Below, piece by piece: positions 36,243 to 47,457 of a stretch of DNA of 64,000 nucleotides. How positions within the stretch are numbered: the first letter of the stretch is position 1; every line of letters starts with the position of its first letter. A program made the translations under genes and the position numbers. The notes under the pieces are model-generated. The model was not told the DNA's origin, did not search any database, and saw nothing but the letters and a program-made list of their open reading frames with translations. This DNA comes from Chelonoidis abingdonii. Lineage: Eukaryota > Chordata > Testudines > Testudinidae. The stretch is from contig NC_133770.1 of NCBI RefSeq assembly GCF_003597395.2, positions 32,267,431-32,331,430 on the forward strand. Reading direction: 5' to 3'.

Positions 36243-38088
36243 TTTATGAGGGGACTTGAATGAGGAGAGGATGGAGGGATGGGATGCTGGAATTGGGGTG
36301 GTTACATGCATGCATAGAAGTTGACATGGAAGATGGCAGAGACAGGAGTGGGAGAAGCAAGCAGATGGGGTATGGAGGCTGCATTACTGAAATTAAGGAG
36401 ACGGGGGGGCATAAACAAGATTTGAAATGAATGCAGTGATGTGGAGTTCAGAATTTTAAAAGAGAGTGAAGTATAAATTTCATATTGTAGGCACAAGGAA
36501 GCTAAAGCAGCTGGATATACTAATCATATACATAAGGACCAGTGCCTTCTGCATTCCAAGATAGCCATCCATGGGATGGGAAGTGGGGAACCAGATGTGC
36601 TATTTCTGGAGTAGAGAAGCTTTTTTCCTTCCAGCATGAGATATGAGGCTTTTATTTGACAGGCTAGCATAGTTTTGTTCTGTTTTTTAACCTTTTAAAC
36701 TATCATATATTCCATAATAAAACTTGGTAGGAACACGAAAACTTGTCATGGATATAGTGGAAAATGTTATTTATTTCACTGGTTTTCCAGCAATGAAAGT
36801 TTCCACTTTTTTGACCAACTTTTCTGTGTTCCTATTAAGTATATTTGTTGTAAATCAGGAAATCTGTTTTCTAACAGGCATAGGTTTATAATCTCAGGCT
36901 GTTCCTCTTACAGCTGTTTCCCCTTTTGGTTATGAGTGTAGGCCACTTGTGGCTTCTATTTGACTGTGTGGTATAAACCAAAATATGCTTCCTCATGTAA
37001 GCAAAACTATCTATTTATGACCAGGTGTAGTCTAGATTATCAGTGTTGGTTTTGATTATAATTGTATAATGCAAGCTCTTATGTTGAAACAGATTTTTTT
37101 TCTGCTTTGAAAAGATGCAGCAAAAAATGGATGATATTTTTGCCTCGAGATGAAAATTTCAGTTTAAAACTAAGTAGAAGACTGAGGGAAAAAATACAGA
37201 ATATTATTTATTTAGGAGCTATGAAGAAAAAAACCCTATGACAGTACTAACGTCAGACACAGGGATATAGATTCTGCATTAACAGGCAACTTCTGTACAG
37301 CGTGAGTCAATAATAGGTTGCCAGTGTAGTCACCTCTGTTCGGAAAAATGACATATTAGTATCACGTTCTAGGTATTGTAGTGGTACAGCAGCACCATAT
37401 AGTTAAGGTTGCGTCATGACATCGGTTTTAGCAGACTTAAAGTTCAATCTTAATGGACATTTTTAGTCAGATACTTTTGGAATTTGGTGTGCATCAGCAG
37501 GGTGCAAGATAGGGGGTTACTGACCAAATTTGGAGTAGTTTGAGCCAAAGGTTCCAGAGATATAAGCCAAGGAGGAAAAATAGCAATTAAAAAAAAAGTT
37601 TCTAGATTTTTGCTTCGCGTTAGAGATCAAATTATTGATGTGATGTGAGTCAGAATAGTCAATCTGTCAAGTTTTACCTAAGATAGTGCATGGTATCTAC
37701 TCAGCCTTTGGGGGATCCACATTCTTTCTTCTAATTAAGAAAATGTACATTTTTATACTGTGCACGTGCAATACAGAAAAACAGGGTTGAGGGTTTCTGT
37801 TCCTGCCATTTTATGTGCTTTAAAGCTCAACTCTTGTAAGTGCCCTAAAATCTGAACAGTTAGATTGCCTTATGGGCATGCGGTGTAGCATTAGTAATCC
37901 AAATTTGGAGTTCTTTTACCAAGGGGTCCCCAAGTTACTGCCCTCCCAAAACTGTTCCCTTCTGCTGCCTTGTACTGTTAAACTGAGATGCTGATCTAAA
38001 CTAAATGAATCACAGACCTCTTGATGACTGGGAACTCACCATTTGATTAACATAACTAAGGATAATTTAATCAAAAGCCTGCACCTGA
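36243..38088. other. Unrecognised intronic sequence
   Basis: I recognise no gene or repeat family in this 1.8 kb. Confidence 0.35.
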
Positions 38089-38324
38089 GGGTATGTCTAC
38101 ACTGTGAAGTTGTCGACAAAAGTTTTGCCAACCCAAATGGCAGTGTGATCTCAGCTTTGTTGGCAGGAGCACTCTTCTGCTGACAAAGCTTACCCTGCTA
38201 GTGGGGTTGGAAGTATTTTGTCCGCAAAAGTGCCAACAAAGAGCGTTTACATATGCTGACTTCTAGTGACAAGGCTGTGTCGACACAGCCTTGTTGCTAA
38301 AAGCTGTGTGGTGTAGACAAGCCC
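38089..38324. mobile_element. MITE with gtctacac ends
   Basis: Ends gggtatgtctacact and gtgtagacaagccc are inverted. The 236-bp interior holds further inverted text, such as gctgtgtcgacacagc near 38273. Related to the MITEs at 25673 and 61182. Confidence 0.75.
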
Positions 38325-39182
38325 CGAGACAGAAGGAGTTTTGGACTGAGTGTTTGGAGGTTACAACAATTTGAGTCATGGGTGGCGATTCTAGTTTGGG
38401 GGAAACATAATCAAAGTATTTGGGGGGAAATAATCATGTGAATGTTGCCTGCGAGAGTACAGGTAATTGAGGGGTGAAGGATGGGGCAATAGAGGGGTTT
38501 GGGGCTTCAGGAGGGTGATGAGGAGGGGGATAAATGGGAGTGGGTGGGAAGTGAGGGGAGAGATGCCTGGCTCAGGTGATCAAGTGAGGGATGGAATACT
38601 GGGAGAAGGGACATGGGTTTGAGTAGCAGAGAGTTTGGGAGAGAACAGGGGCAATATACCGTCAGCTCTATATTCTCCCCTCATGTGTGGCCCCAGATCG
38701 GGGGGAGGGGGGTGAGCTTTTAGCTTTGCAAAGGGCAGAGCTAGAGATCCAGCTGTTGCTGTGGCACAGGTCAAAATGGTCTCAAATAGTTGTTTATTAT
38801 CTAAGTGCATGACACCCACTAAGTTTTTGTGGATCCCAAATTAAAAACAAGTTCACTTCTTCCTTTGCATAGATGTGCAGTCTGGAAGGATTAGTGCACA
38901 TTCCCCCGTAAAGGGGAGTGGGGAGAACATGAAGCTTTCTATGGAGACATGTTATGTTTGCCTGGGAAATTCAAGAGAATGTGCTGACGCCATTGCCCCT
39001 GTGAACACCCTGCCAGTGATGTTTCTGGTCCAAACCTTTTACCACTGTGCAATAAAAATGTAAACGTTGCTTCTAAAAGGTCGCTTAATATAATGAGATT
39101 TTTAATATGTGGGGAGGCTTACTGTGAACGCAGCAGAATAGTTAGTGCAGAACATTGATTTGAGCAAAATACAAACTTCTGT
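38325..39182. other. Unrecognised intron, partly purine-rich
   Basis: 38450-38720 is G/A-rich (gggaggggggtgag near 38700). No gene seen. Confidence 0.35.
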
Positions 39183-40870
39183 ATGTAACCCTTCTGCCCC
39201 TCTGAGTTGGCAGCAACAAGGGCCAGGTTCAGTATCCAGGGGTTCTGTTTCAATAACACAAGGCATAACCGGCTCGAGCCCCCACCCAGTGACCTGGGAC
39301 ACTTACATACCATAAACTCCTGGGCGCCTCTAGGAGGCAATACTTCCCCTCTCGCAAGCACGGAGTTTGAGTTTGTAGCGAAATCTTTTATAAAGGAAGG
39401 AATTAAATGTGCATCCCATTGAGAAACACCACAAACAGAGTCTATAACACAAACATAACCACCCCCTCCAAGACATTTGCAATGTCCTTTCCCCTTAGGG
39501 TCTATCCAATCCTAAGTCCAACGAACCCAAAAGATCTTCTGTCAATGTCCACCCACAGAATTCAGAGTCTATCTGTAGAGTGTCCCTCTCCCCCGCTGTG
39601 AATGGGGCCCACTACTTCGTCCAGGCAGCATCGTGCCCCTGCCTCTCTCGTGGTGTCTGCTTCGGCCTTCTCCACGAACGCTCCCCTTACCAGCCGCTCC
39701 ACTCTGTCCCGGCCCATCCTCACAAACTGCCTTTCCACTCCACCAGCTGCCTCGTGAGCTGCTCCAGTTGTCCCAGCAAACTGCTCGGCCCTGCTCCGCT
39801 CTGTGGGCTACGTCACATGCCCCAACAGCTACTCCGCTCGCCAGCCGTCCACTCCACAGCTGTCCTGTGGTCTGCTCCAAGCCATCCCCATGAAACTGCT
39901 CACTCCGCCACTGCTCGTTCCACGAAGTATAGCTTCAGGCTCCCACAGTTACACAGTAACTCAGGCTCCGACTCAGTAATTTCAGCTCTTTTGTGATTTC
40001 AGCTCTTAGTGATCTCAGCACATAGTAGGGTGCCAAATGTCTATGCACCATTAGCCCAAGTGAGTTCAGCTCAGCAACCTGTAGCTGAGTCTAAGGGAAA
40101 AAAAAATCAACTCTGACATTCCACAGTGGAGAGAGGGAGGGGTGCAACTGTGCTTTCTAGCTCCACAAGAGCCTACACCACCAGGCCACAAATACCTGTC
40201 CCCAACTCTCTCCTATTCACAGGTTGTTGGAACCCATTGTCCCTTGTCTAAGCAATTACCACCCAACTGAGGTTGAAGTTCATTTCTGTCACAAAGCAGT
40301 CACACAGCTCAGCTCGGACAGTCTGGGATGGGGTAGGCGTGCCTATGCAATATATTTAAAATTTCGCATTCCAAATTCTTGCCACACCTCCCATATCATC
40401 ACCAAATGTCAGGTAAAGCTCATCCTGACTCTGGCTTACATGTATATCAGGAATGACGACAGAGTAAGGTTGCCCATGCACCAATAACTTTACCCTCTTT
40501 GAGCAATCGCCGCCAGTAGGTCCTGTTAAACACACACCCTTCTATTCTGCCATCCCACAGTTGAGAAATGTACCAGCTTTCCACCTCCTTTTTAACCCCA
40601 TCACTTCTCACTACAGAATTCCCATCCTAACACTATTGAAAGAAAAAAAAGAAAAAAAAATTCCTGTGCTGCCCTCCCCTTACCACTCTTAGAAGTAATG
40701 CCTCAATAGGCACATAGCCATACTCACACTGATCTTGGCAACGATAAATCCAGGAGGTTCCAAAGAACTGACATAGAAAAATATCACACGGTGTAGAATT
40801 TAAGAACACTTCACAGCTCCTACACTCCTTACATTACTCAAAGGATACCGCGTCAAGCCTGCGCTTAATT
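39183..40870. repeat. Probable LTR-retroelement-related block
   Basis: A C-rich block starting tgtaacccttctgcccctct and running to about 40870, without coding domains on either strand. The composition and length would fit a long terminal repeat and adjoining leader, antisense or sense. Ends and target duplication are not established. The interior 39650-39920 is a CTGCTC-rich degenerate array that yields long meaningless ORFs. Confidence 0.3.
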
Positions 40871-41055
40871 TATTGGTTCTAATGTTTTAATGATGGCTGG
40901 TCTTATGCCCCTGTAATCTACACAGTTTTGCATAGAAAGCGATGCATCTGGAGTGTATGTGAATATTCCATCAGCTAGTGTCTGAACCAGGGAATTAGAG
41001 GGAAGGGGTGGTGTGGGCACCTTCCCCCCCTCCCTCCGTGCTCCCTCTTTGTCTT

Positions 41056-41151
41056 TAATAGGTTAATGTAGTGATGAGGCAGGCGGTGCGGGAGAGGCTG
41101 CGAGGTGGCGGGGGCGGGCGGGGGCAGGCGAGTGCGGGCAGCGTTTGAGTA

Positions 41152-41195
<44 letters not shown>

Positions 41196-41700
41196 CCCCT
41201 CCCGCCCCCCCCCCCCAAATATGAGGGGGGGGGGGGGGGGGGCCCCCCCCTTTTTTTTTTTTTTTTCACGCTGGATCCGGCTGGCAGGCGCAGAACGGCG
41301 GTGTGGGGCGGGGCTGTATAGATCAGGGCCTGTGGGGGGGGGCGCACCCACCCCGGGGGGGGGGGGGGGCCCATCCGCCCACCTTCCCGGGGACTGGCTG
41401 CAGGCAGGAGCAGGGTGTGCAGGTCTGGCTGCAGGCAGGGTAGCAGGTACTCATGGAGAGAGTGGCTTGGAGCAGTCCAAGCAGCAGGACGCAGCCGGGG
41501 ACCCACCAGGCAGCAGCCAGAGCCCCAGGGCCAGAAGTCTGAGGAGTAGCAGCAGCAGCAGCAATAGGGCCAGGAGGCAGCCCACATGGCTCCTGCAGCG
41601 CAGCACCATGCCCCCCCCGGCGGCCGGGAGGAGGAATTACACACTTCCCCGCCATTGCCCGTCAAAGCTTCCCTCGCAGGAAAGCCAGTTAACAAGCGAT
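41056..41700. repeat. GC-rich low-complexity tract with long homopolymers
   Basis: Runs of G (41151-41190), C, G (41225-41242), C and T (41250-41266), then another G run (41356-41369), are followed by GC-rich sequence with an (AGC)n stretch at 41543-41562. The abrupt alternation of pure G, C and T blocks is unlike ordinary DNA and may be consensus error over a hard repeat. No promoter or exon is supported. Confidence 0.7.
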
Positions 41701-42640
41701 TCTAAAACCAGTTTGTGCGAACTGGCTCCAGCTCACCCCTGGTTAGATGGAATCTTATGTGTAAGAGTGAATGGGTTGTGAAAGGAGGTGAAGGTCTTGT
41801 ACATTTCAGTAGCTGTGGGATTGGCAGAGTGAAGTTGTATGTGTTAACAGCACGTAATGGGGCACTGCAAGAGAGGACCGAGTTAAAATTGCATGGGCAG
41901 CCTTAACTGCATTTCCTAGTTTTCATAAGCTTGAGGTTTGCTCAACTCAGCAGCCTTAACTTTTCATTAACATAGTTTTTGCCATTGAATTTATATGGCA
42001 GTGTGGATTGACTTTTAAATCAATTATTTTAAATTGTGGTTTAAATTAACTTTTCCTTTCTACTTCAGTTATTTTGTAAAAAAAGGTGCATTCTTACTAG
42101 TTGATATAACTATTAAAACATGTTGATTTACAACTAATTGGTCTGTCACTAGATTTAGTACATTTATTTAAGCAATTATATAGCTTAATATCTTCAGATT
42201 CCTATTAATTGTACAGTTTTAGGATGTTAGAAAATAGTGAACAATATATTGCCTGTTCACTGGAAAATTAACTTTTTGCTCATGATGTGTCAAGCTGCAT
42301 TAGAATGGTAACTGGAATTTAATTACACACACAATAGCATATAACATTTATTTTTATTAAACAAAACAATCTTAATGTTTTGGATACATAAACTTCTCTT
42401 ACCAAAACATGTTTCACATTTACAATGAAATGATTTATTAAAGGAACAGAGCAATTACCTGTAGTCAGGGAATTGAACTGATTATTTCTGGTCAACTTGA
42501 GACAATTTTCAAAAATGCCTAAATGAAAGTGACTAGGTCTTAAGTTTCTACTGGCCTAAGTCTCTTGAAAATGAGACAATTGCCTAAATTACTGAAGGCT
42601 GTCCTTCAAACTACTAAAATAAGTAGCTCCCATCCCCTTC
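41701..42640. other. Unrecognised intronic sequence
   Basis: The first 100 bp (caagcgattctaaaaccagt, gcgaactggctccagctcac) looks like part of an interspersed repeat I cannot name. The rest is unremarkable. Confidence 0.3.
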
Positions 42641-45300
42641 TTTCTTGGTTTTATTCATAGACTGGAAGAGAGAGACAAAGCTTTCTTGTGTTTTCAGTTT
42701 CTAGTCGCCTTCTCAGTTTTGAATGAATTGTTCCAAATGATGAAAATATTCTTCATACTGCTTGAATGGTTCACCTTCAGTCCTGAAATTTATTATGGTT
42801 GGCATGATTGATTTGGTGATTATTAGATGCCCATGTCATAGCATCAGCATCTTGTTCAGCAGTTAGGCATCTACCCGTTGGTACTTTGGGTTGAGAATAT
42901 TGGCAAGAAAATGAGGTGGAATAAGGGCTGGATCCATCTGCTTCTTTACTTACTGCCTGCAGTTTAACTTTGTTGTTAGGTATTTTTTTCTTCAGTGTCT
43001 CGAAGTTCTTTCCAAATTTCAACAGCATCAGAAATAGAGCAACAGTCTTTCTGGAGTTTGTCCAGGGCTATGGACATAGGTTTCAATATATTCAGCAGAT
43101 CTTCTACATTTCTCTCTAGTCCAGTGTTGACGACTTTGGCTTTGATAGGTCCATGTGTTTTTTGTCATGATTTTCTTCAGAAATAGTAATCAGAAAGGCC
43201 AGTTCTTGAAAAATGGGTTAAAACAGTCAACCACTGAATTCTGTCCTACGTCTTGGGGTAGAATTAGTTTGGAGCGTCCTGCTCTCTTCAGTGAAACTGA
43301 AGCAATGCAGTTCTTATGGAAGTATTTTCCAATTTCAACTTTTTCCTTTATTCCTGGAGTTAAGTCTTTGGCTAAAAGAGGAATCAGATGAGCACTGCAC
43401 CTATCTGTTTTAAGTTTCAGGTTACTTTAATATCTTCTAGACTTCTTTTAATCTTTTTTAAATTTGTGGCATTGTCTTTGACAAAGCTCCACACTCGACA
43501 CTTCAATTTTTATTCACAGTTTGCTATGGCTTTTACTGCTGCTACTTCTAATTATTCTGCTATATGGGCATTTCCTGATGTATCAGTTGTTTCTGTAAGA
43601 TAGACAACTCCATCTGCTAATGTCACACAATCATATATTATTGGATAATTTTGTGCATTGCTCCACCCATCAAGACTCAGATTAACGAATTTCCCATCAA
43701 CGTTTTTTGCGCGCTGTTCAATTTCCTTCTGGTACAGTGTATCCAGCAATGTTCTGGCAATGTCTGCTCTGCCAGGTGGCATGTAGCCTGGTCATAATGA
43801 TTGAACCACGTCAATGAAATGTTTGTTCTGAACAAGACAAAGGGAGAATTTGTTTTATAAATGAACTCAGCTATCTTTTTATCTATGGAGTCTTCCTGGA
43901 ATTTGCTGGTCCTGATTATGAACTCATTCATGGTTTTACTAGATAATGAAGAAAGACAGCAAGTTACTTGTATCAAAAAAAGACTGTTTCATTGATGGTG
44001 GTACAAGCAGATAACTCTGAAGTTGTAGACATTGCAGATGTTGGATGTTTGTTTCAGGGTCCAGTTTAGACACTGAATTATAAAATGGTTAAGAAAAGTC
44101 ACTCATACTCACTGAGTACTATTCAATACATTGATTTAAAAAAAAAAAAAGAGATCTGTAAATGAAAGGTTCCTCCTTGTGAAGGTGCTTTTACTTCTGT
44201 TTATACTCAACCCACATTGTTAGGAAGAATAATTATTTAATAGATCACAAGGATTATCTAAAGCAGGGGTGGCCAACCTTTGGCTCCAGAGCCACATGTG
44301 GCTCTTCAGAAGTTAATATGTAGCTCCTTGTATAGGCACCGACTCCGGGGCTGGAGCCACAGGTGCCAACTTTCCAATGTGCCAGGCCCTACCCCCACTC
44401 CACCCCTTCCATGCCCTCCCCTGAGCCTGTTGTGCCCTCACTTCTCCCACCTCCCGTCCAGAGCCTCCTGCATGCTACGAAACAGCTGATTGGGAGGGGG
44501 AAGCTCTGATAAGCGGGGCTGTCAGTGGGTGGGAGGCGCTGGGAGCAGGGTGGGGGAGCTGATAGGGGGCTGCTGACATATTACTCTAGCTCTTTGGCAA
44601 TGTACATTAGAAAATTCTGGCTCTTTCTTAGGCTCAGGTTGGCCACCACAATCTAAATCTTTTTAAACTTTTAATTTCTAGCAACATACCAAACTGCTTG
44701 AGAAAAAACATCTTTTAAATGTTAAAATTCATAAACGACTAATAAAACTTTACTTTTAAACTGGAAATATTTACCTTCGAAATTTGCTTATATGCAACAA
44801 TAAAAATCACTTCAGAAGTGTGTCAGTAACAGTAAAAATATAATTGATAAATACTCACATTTCAAAATAACATACCAGCTATATTTTGAATGCAAACATT
44901 TTAAAATTCTTAAATCTACCCAAAACACCAATTTATGACAGTAATCTGTTTTCATTTCCTAGCATAGAAAGAAATGGTAGGCAGTCTAATAAATTTATTT
45001 TTGCACCATTCTTATCAGCTAATCCAGGTTGAAGATGATGATAGGGATGTGTCTGAAACAATCATTTCCTTTTGGGGAGCATTCTTCATAATCTTTCATT
45101 CTGATAACCAGGTCTTTCACCTTTGTGTTGCACTGTTTACATTTTGCATGTGTTCCTTTCTTATCCGGAGGTTGACAAAATTCTGGAAATTAAGTAAAAA
45201 TATTCCCAAATTGGGTCGTCTTTATAACCTGCAGTCATGGCAGTTTTTTCCTTCTGTTCCCATGTGTTGAAATCAGCACTAGAGGCTGCACTCAAATGAA
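42641..45300 (-). pseudogene. BED-type hAT transposon remnant (antisense)
   Basis: Minus-strand pieces appear in transposase order. A BED zinc finger at about 45090-45180 reads KGTHAKCKQCNTKVKDLV, with the Cys pair intact. The catalytic-domain part lies at 43552-43976 (EFIYKTNSPFVLFRTN, then PPGRADIARTLLDTLY and NLSLDGWSNAQNYPI ending DTSGNAHIAE). The insertion/dimerisation part follows at 42777-43028. Frameshifts and stops separate them, and the gap between BED and core is probably the element's intron, now holding the MITE at 44264. It is a different hAT lineage from the one at 7996. Confidence 0.75.
44264..44650. mobile_element. hAT MITE nested in the hAT remnant
   Basis: Left end caggggtggccaaccttt and right end aggttggccacca are inverted. 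Flanks atctaaag (44256-44263) and atctaaat (44651-44658) agree at seven of eight. A C-rich stretch of other origin begins near 44332. Confidence 0.78.
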
Positions 45301-47193
45301 TGTCATCCCTTCTTCACACAGTGTCCTGCTTTGACACCAGTGTTACTCCTTTTCTGATTGTGCTCCTTCTCCCTTGTTAAATAACTCCCCCATCCCTACC
45401 CCCAAGAAAACAAAAGGACTAATAACAATCCAGGACTTCTACTTGTGTAACCCACATGCCTTGTGCACTGCAGTATTTTATTTATTTAGAGACGGAGGGA
45501 GGCAGTTGCAAAATTAATGGATTTCTGTTAGGTTTGTATCTCTGTGTGTACATGGAAGGAGCAGAGCAAGGCCATTTACCTGAAGTGCCCAGAATAATCC
45601 AGAAGCAAGGCTGGTAGTTACTGGGTAATTGAGTGTTTTTCCATGAGCTGAAGCATAAATTTTCATAATGGGTAGAGTCATAAGCATTTATCATTTTGAG
45701 AATCGAGCCAATCAGAACTTAGGTAGGGAGAAGCTATAAAATAGGAGTATGAGTATGAGACCACCCAGGTGGTCAGTGAATGGTCCTGATGGGATACATG
45801 ATGGTGTCTCCTAAAGTCTGAGGCTGGATCCCAGTGCCTGTGATGGCTTTGCTAGTCTCTTGCACCCCATAGCACAGCCCCTGGATCCCCCACAGGATTA
45901 TACCTTTGATGTAGTATATGACTTATTGGCCTCAAAAGTTAATTTGTTCCCCCTAATTCTTTCTTTGTATGGAAAAGTTGCCTTTAACTCAGTTTTTGAT
46001 AGAGGTTCATGGATTAAGCATATTTATTTTTAAAATGTTTTAAGAGATTATGATAAATTTAGACATAACATTTTATATTGCAGTAAGATTTCATTTTAAA
46101 CAGGTTTATTTTTAAAAAGAAACATACTTTAAATAAATAAAATCCAATGTAAAATTTTTTATCCATCCTGTCATATGGTGATAACATACTATAAGGTGGT
46201 GGTATGCTTTTAGAATTATATATATTTTTTTAAAAATAAAAAGACAGCTTTTCCCCTGTAAGTAGCACTGTGGTTCGTAATTCTCTGTCTGAATTTCCAA
46301 TAGTTTTTCCTGTGAGTAAATGTTGAGGATGTTCTCTACCTGAGCTCACCATCCTAGCAGAAATTTGCATTTATGTACCATTGCTGCTAGTAGTATTACA
46401 TTCTCCTGCAGATATTGGTTGTGGTTCTGCTTCTTGTATTTGGGACTAAACTTTATCTGACTACCTATTTCCAGTTCCACGTTACAGATTAAACAGGTAA
46501 AAGTTACTCCTTTTGTTGACATTGATAAATTACTGTGGTATGCAAAATATTTTGTTTGTACTAAATAATATCTTAAATCTATTTAAAATAGATTGATTAG
46601 CTCAGTTCTGTGACTGTTGATTTGGAAAAAATTACAGAGGAAAGGCTCAAGTGTAATTCCCAAGTTTCTTAGTCCAATACTGTACTCATTACTTTAGACT
46701 GCACTGCCTTTTACAGCTCACTTTCAAGATAGAGGATGAGAGGTGTAAAACAGTGCTTTTCCCCCTCCTTTCGCGCCACACACATTCAGGTTTGGGGAGG
46801 AGAGGAGACATCCATATTTCATGTCTTGAAACAAAACCCAGTGAAATCTTCCAGTTATTGAATACTGCTTTATCTTTTCACAAGTCTGCCATATGAGATC
46901 ATTAAAAGATGCCATTTGCAGGAATGTTTAAAGATTTTTTATAAACTATAAATACAGTTTGTGAAATAACCCTTGTGGTTATGGGTCAAAAAATAGATTT
47001 GTTTTTGTTTGACTTCAATTTGACTGTTTTAATTATAAAAGATCTCTCTGTATAAAAGTAAGACTTCATTTTTGATTATATAAATTATATTTCCTATTAT
47101 ACTGCTGTAATATAATCAATTTTTTTTATTAAAGGAGAAAATTAAAAATGCACTTGCAGTTTAAGTAATACTTAATTTCTTCTCTCACAATAG
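45301..47193. other. Unrecognised intronic sequence before exon
   Basis: No repeat or gene recognised. It ends in the pyrimidine-rich acceptor tttcttctctcacaatag. Confidence 0.4.
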
Positions 47194-47457
47194 CCAACTA
47201 CTCCACCAAGCCATGGCAGGCCGGATTCACCAGTTTATGCTAATTTACAAGAACTGAAAATATCTCAGTCTGCGCTTCCACCTTTACCTACAAGTTCCGC
47301 AATTCAGATTAATGGAGAATGGGAAACACATAAAGATACTACAGGACGTTGTTACTACTACAACAGAGGAACACAAGAAAGAACCTGGAAACCTCCTCGT
47401 TGGACCCGAGATGCAAGCATAAACAAAGGGGATTCCCAGAACCAAGCTGATCAGGAG
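47194..47457 (+). CDS. ARHGAP12: ARHGAP12 exon encoding WW domain 1
   Basis: An 88-codon exon, phase 0 at both ends, bounded by cacaatag and gtagtt. It starts with a Ser/Pro-rich linker (PTTPPSHGRPDSPVY) that includes a Tyr in a VYANL context. It then encodes a canonical WW domain: Trp 43 in NGEWETHKD, the aromatic triplet YYY 54-56, second Trp 65 and the Pro pair 67-68 (TWKPPRW). ARHGAP12 is a Rho-family GTPase-activating protein with SH3, WW, PH and RhoGAP domains. WW domains bind Pro-rich partners, and the enzyme acts on small GTPases at junctions and the membrane. I recognise it by near-identity to vertebrate ARHGAP12; ARHGAP27 and ARHGAP15 are the alternatives but fit less well. Confidence 0.95.

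Larger units (their letters stand above)
1..47193 (+). other. ARHGAP12: ARHGAP12 upstream intron (inferred)
   Basis: Everything before the first recognised exon is read as intron. No SH3-type coding exon or long host ORF appears here, and the exon at 47194 opens with an acceptor site, so transcription must enter from further left. The stretch is dominated by mobile elements described separately. An unrecognised 5' UTR exon or alternative promoter inside it cannot be excluded. Confidence 0.6.

Noticed and set aside
39569..39996. ORFs of 103 and 138 residues
   Set aside because: Opposite-strand mirror ORFs over a CTGCTC-rich array with no recognisable domain.
41063..41695. Overlapping 110-210-residue ORFs on both strands, one with a Leu-rich leader
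   Set aside because: They run through G/C homopolymers and an AGC repeat; poly-Pro and poly-Gly output and the Leu run are explained by composition.
41056..41700. CpG island or alternative ARHGAP12 promoter
   Set aside because: GC-rich, but dominated by homopolymers; no exon with a donor or ATG matching ARHGAP12 follows.
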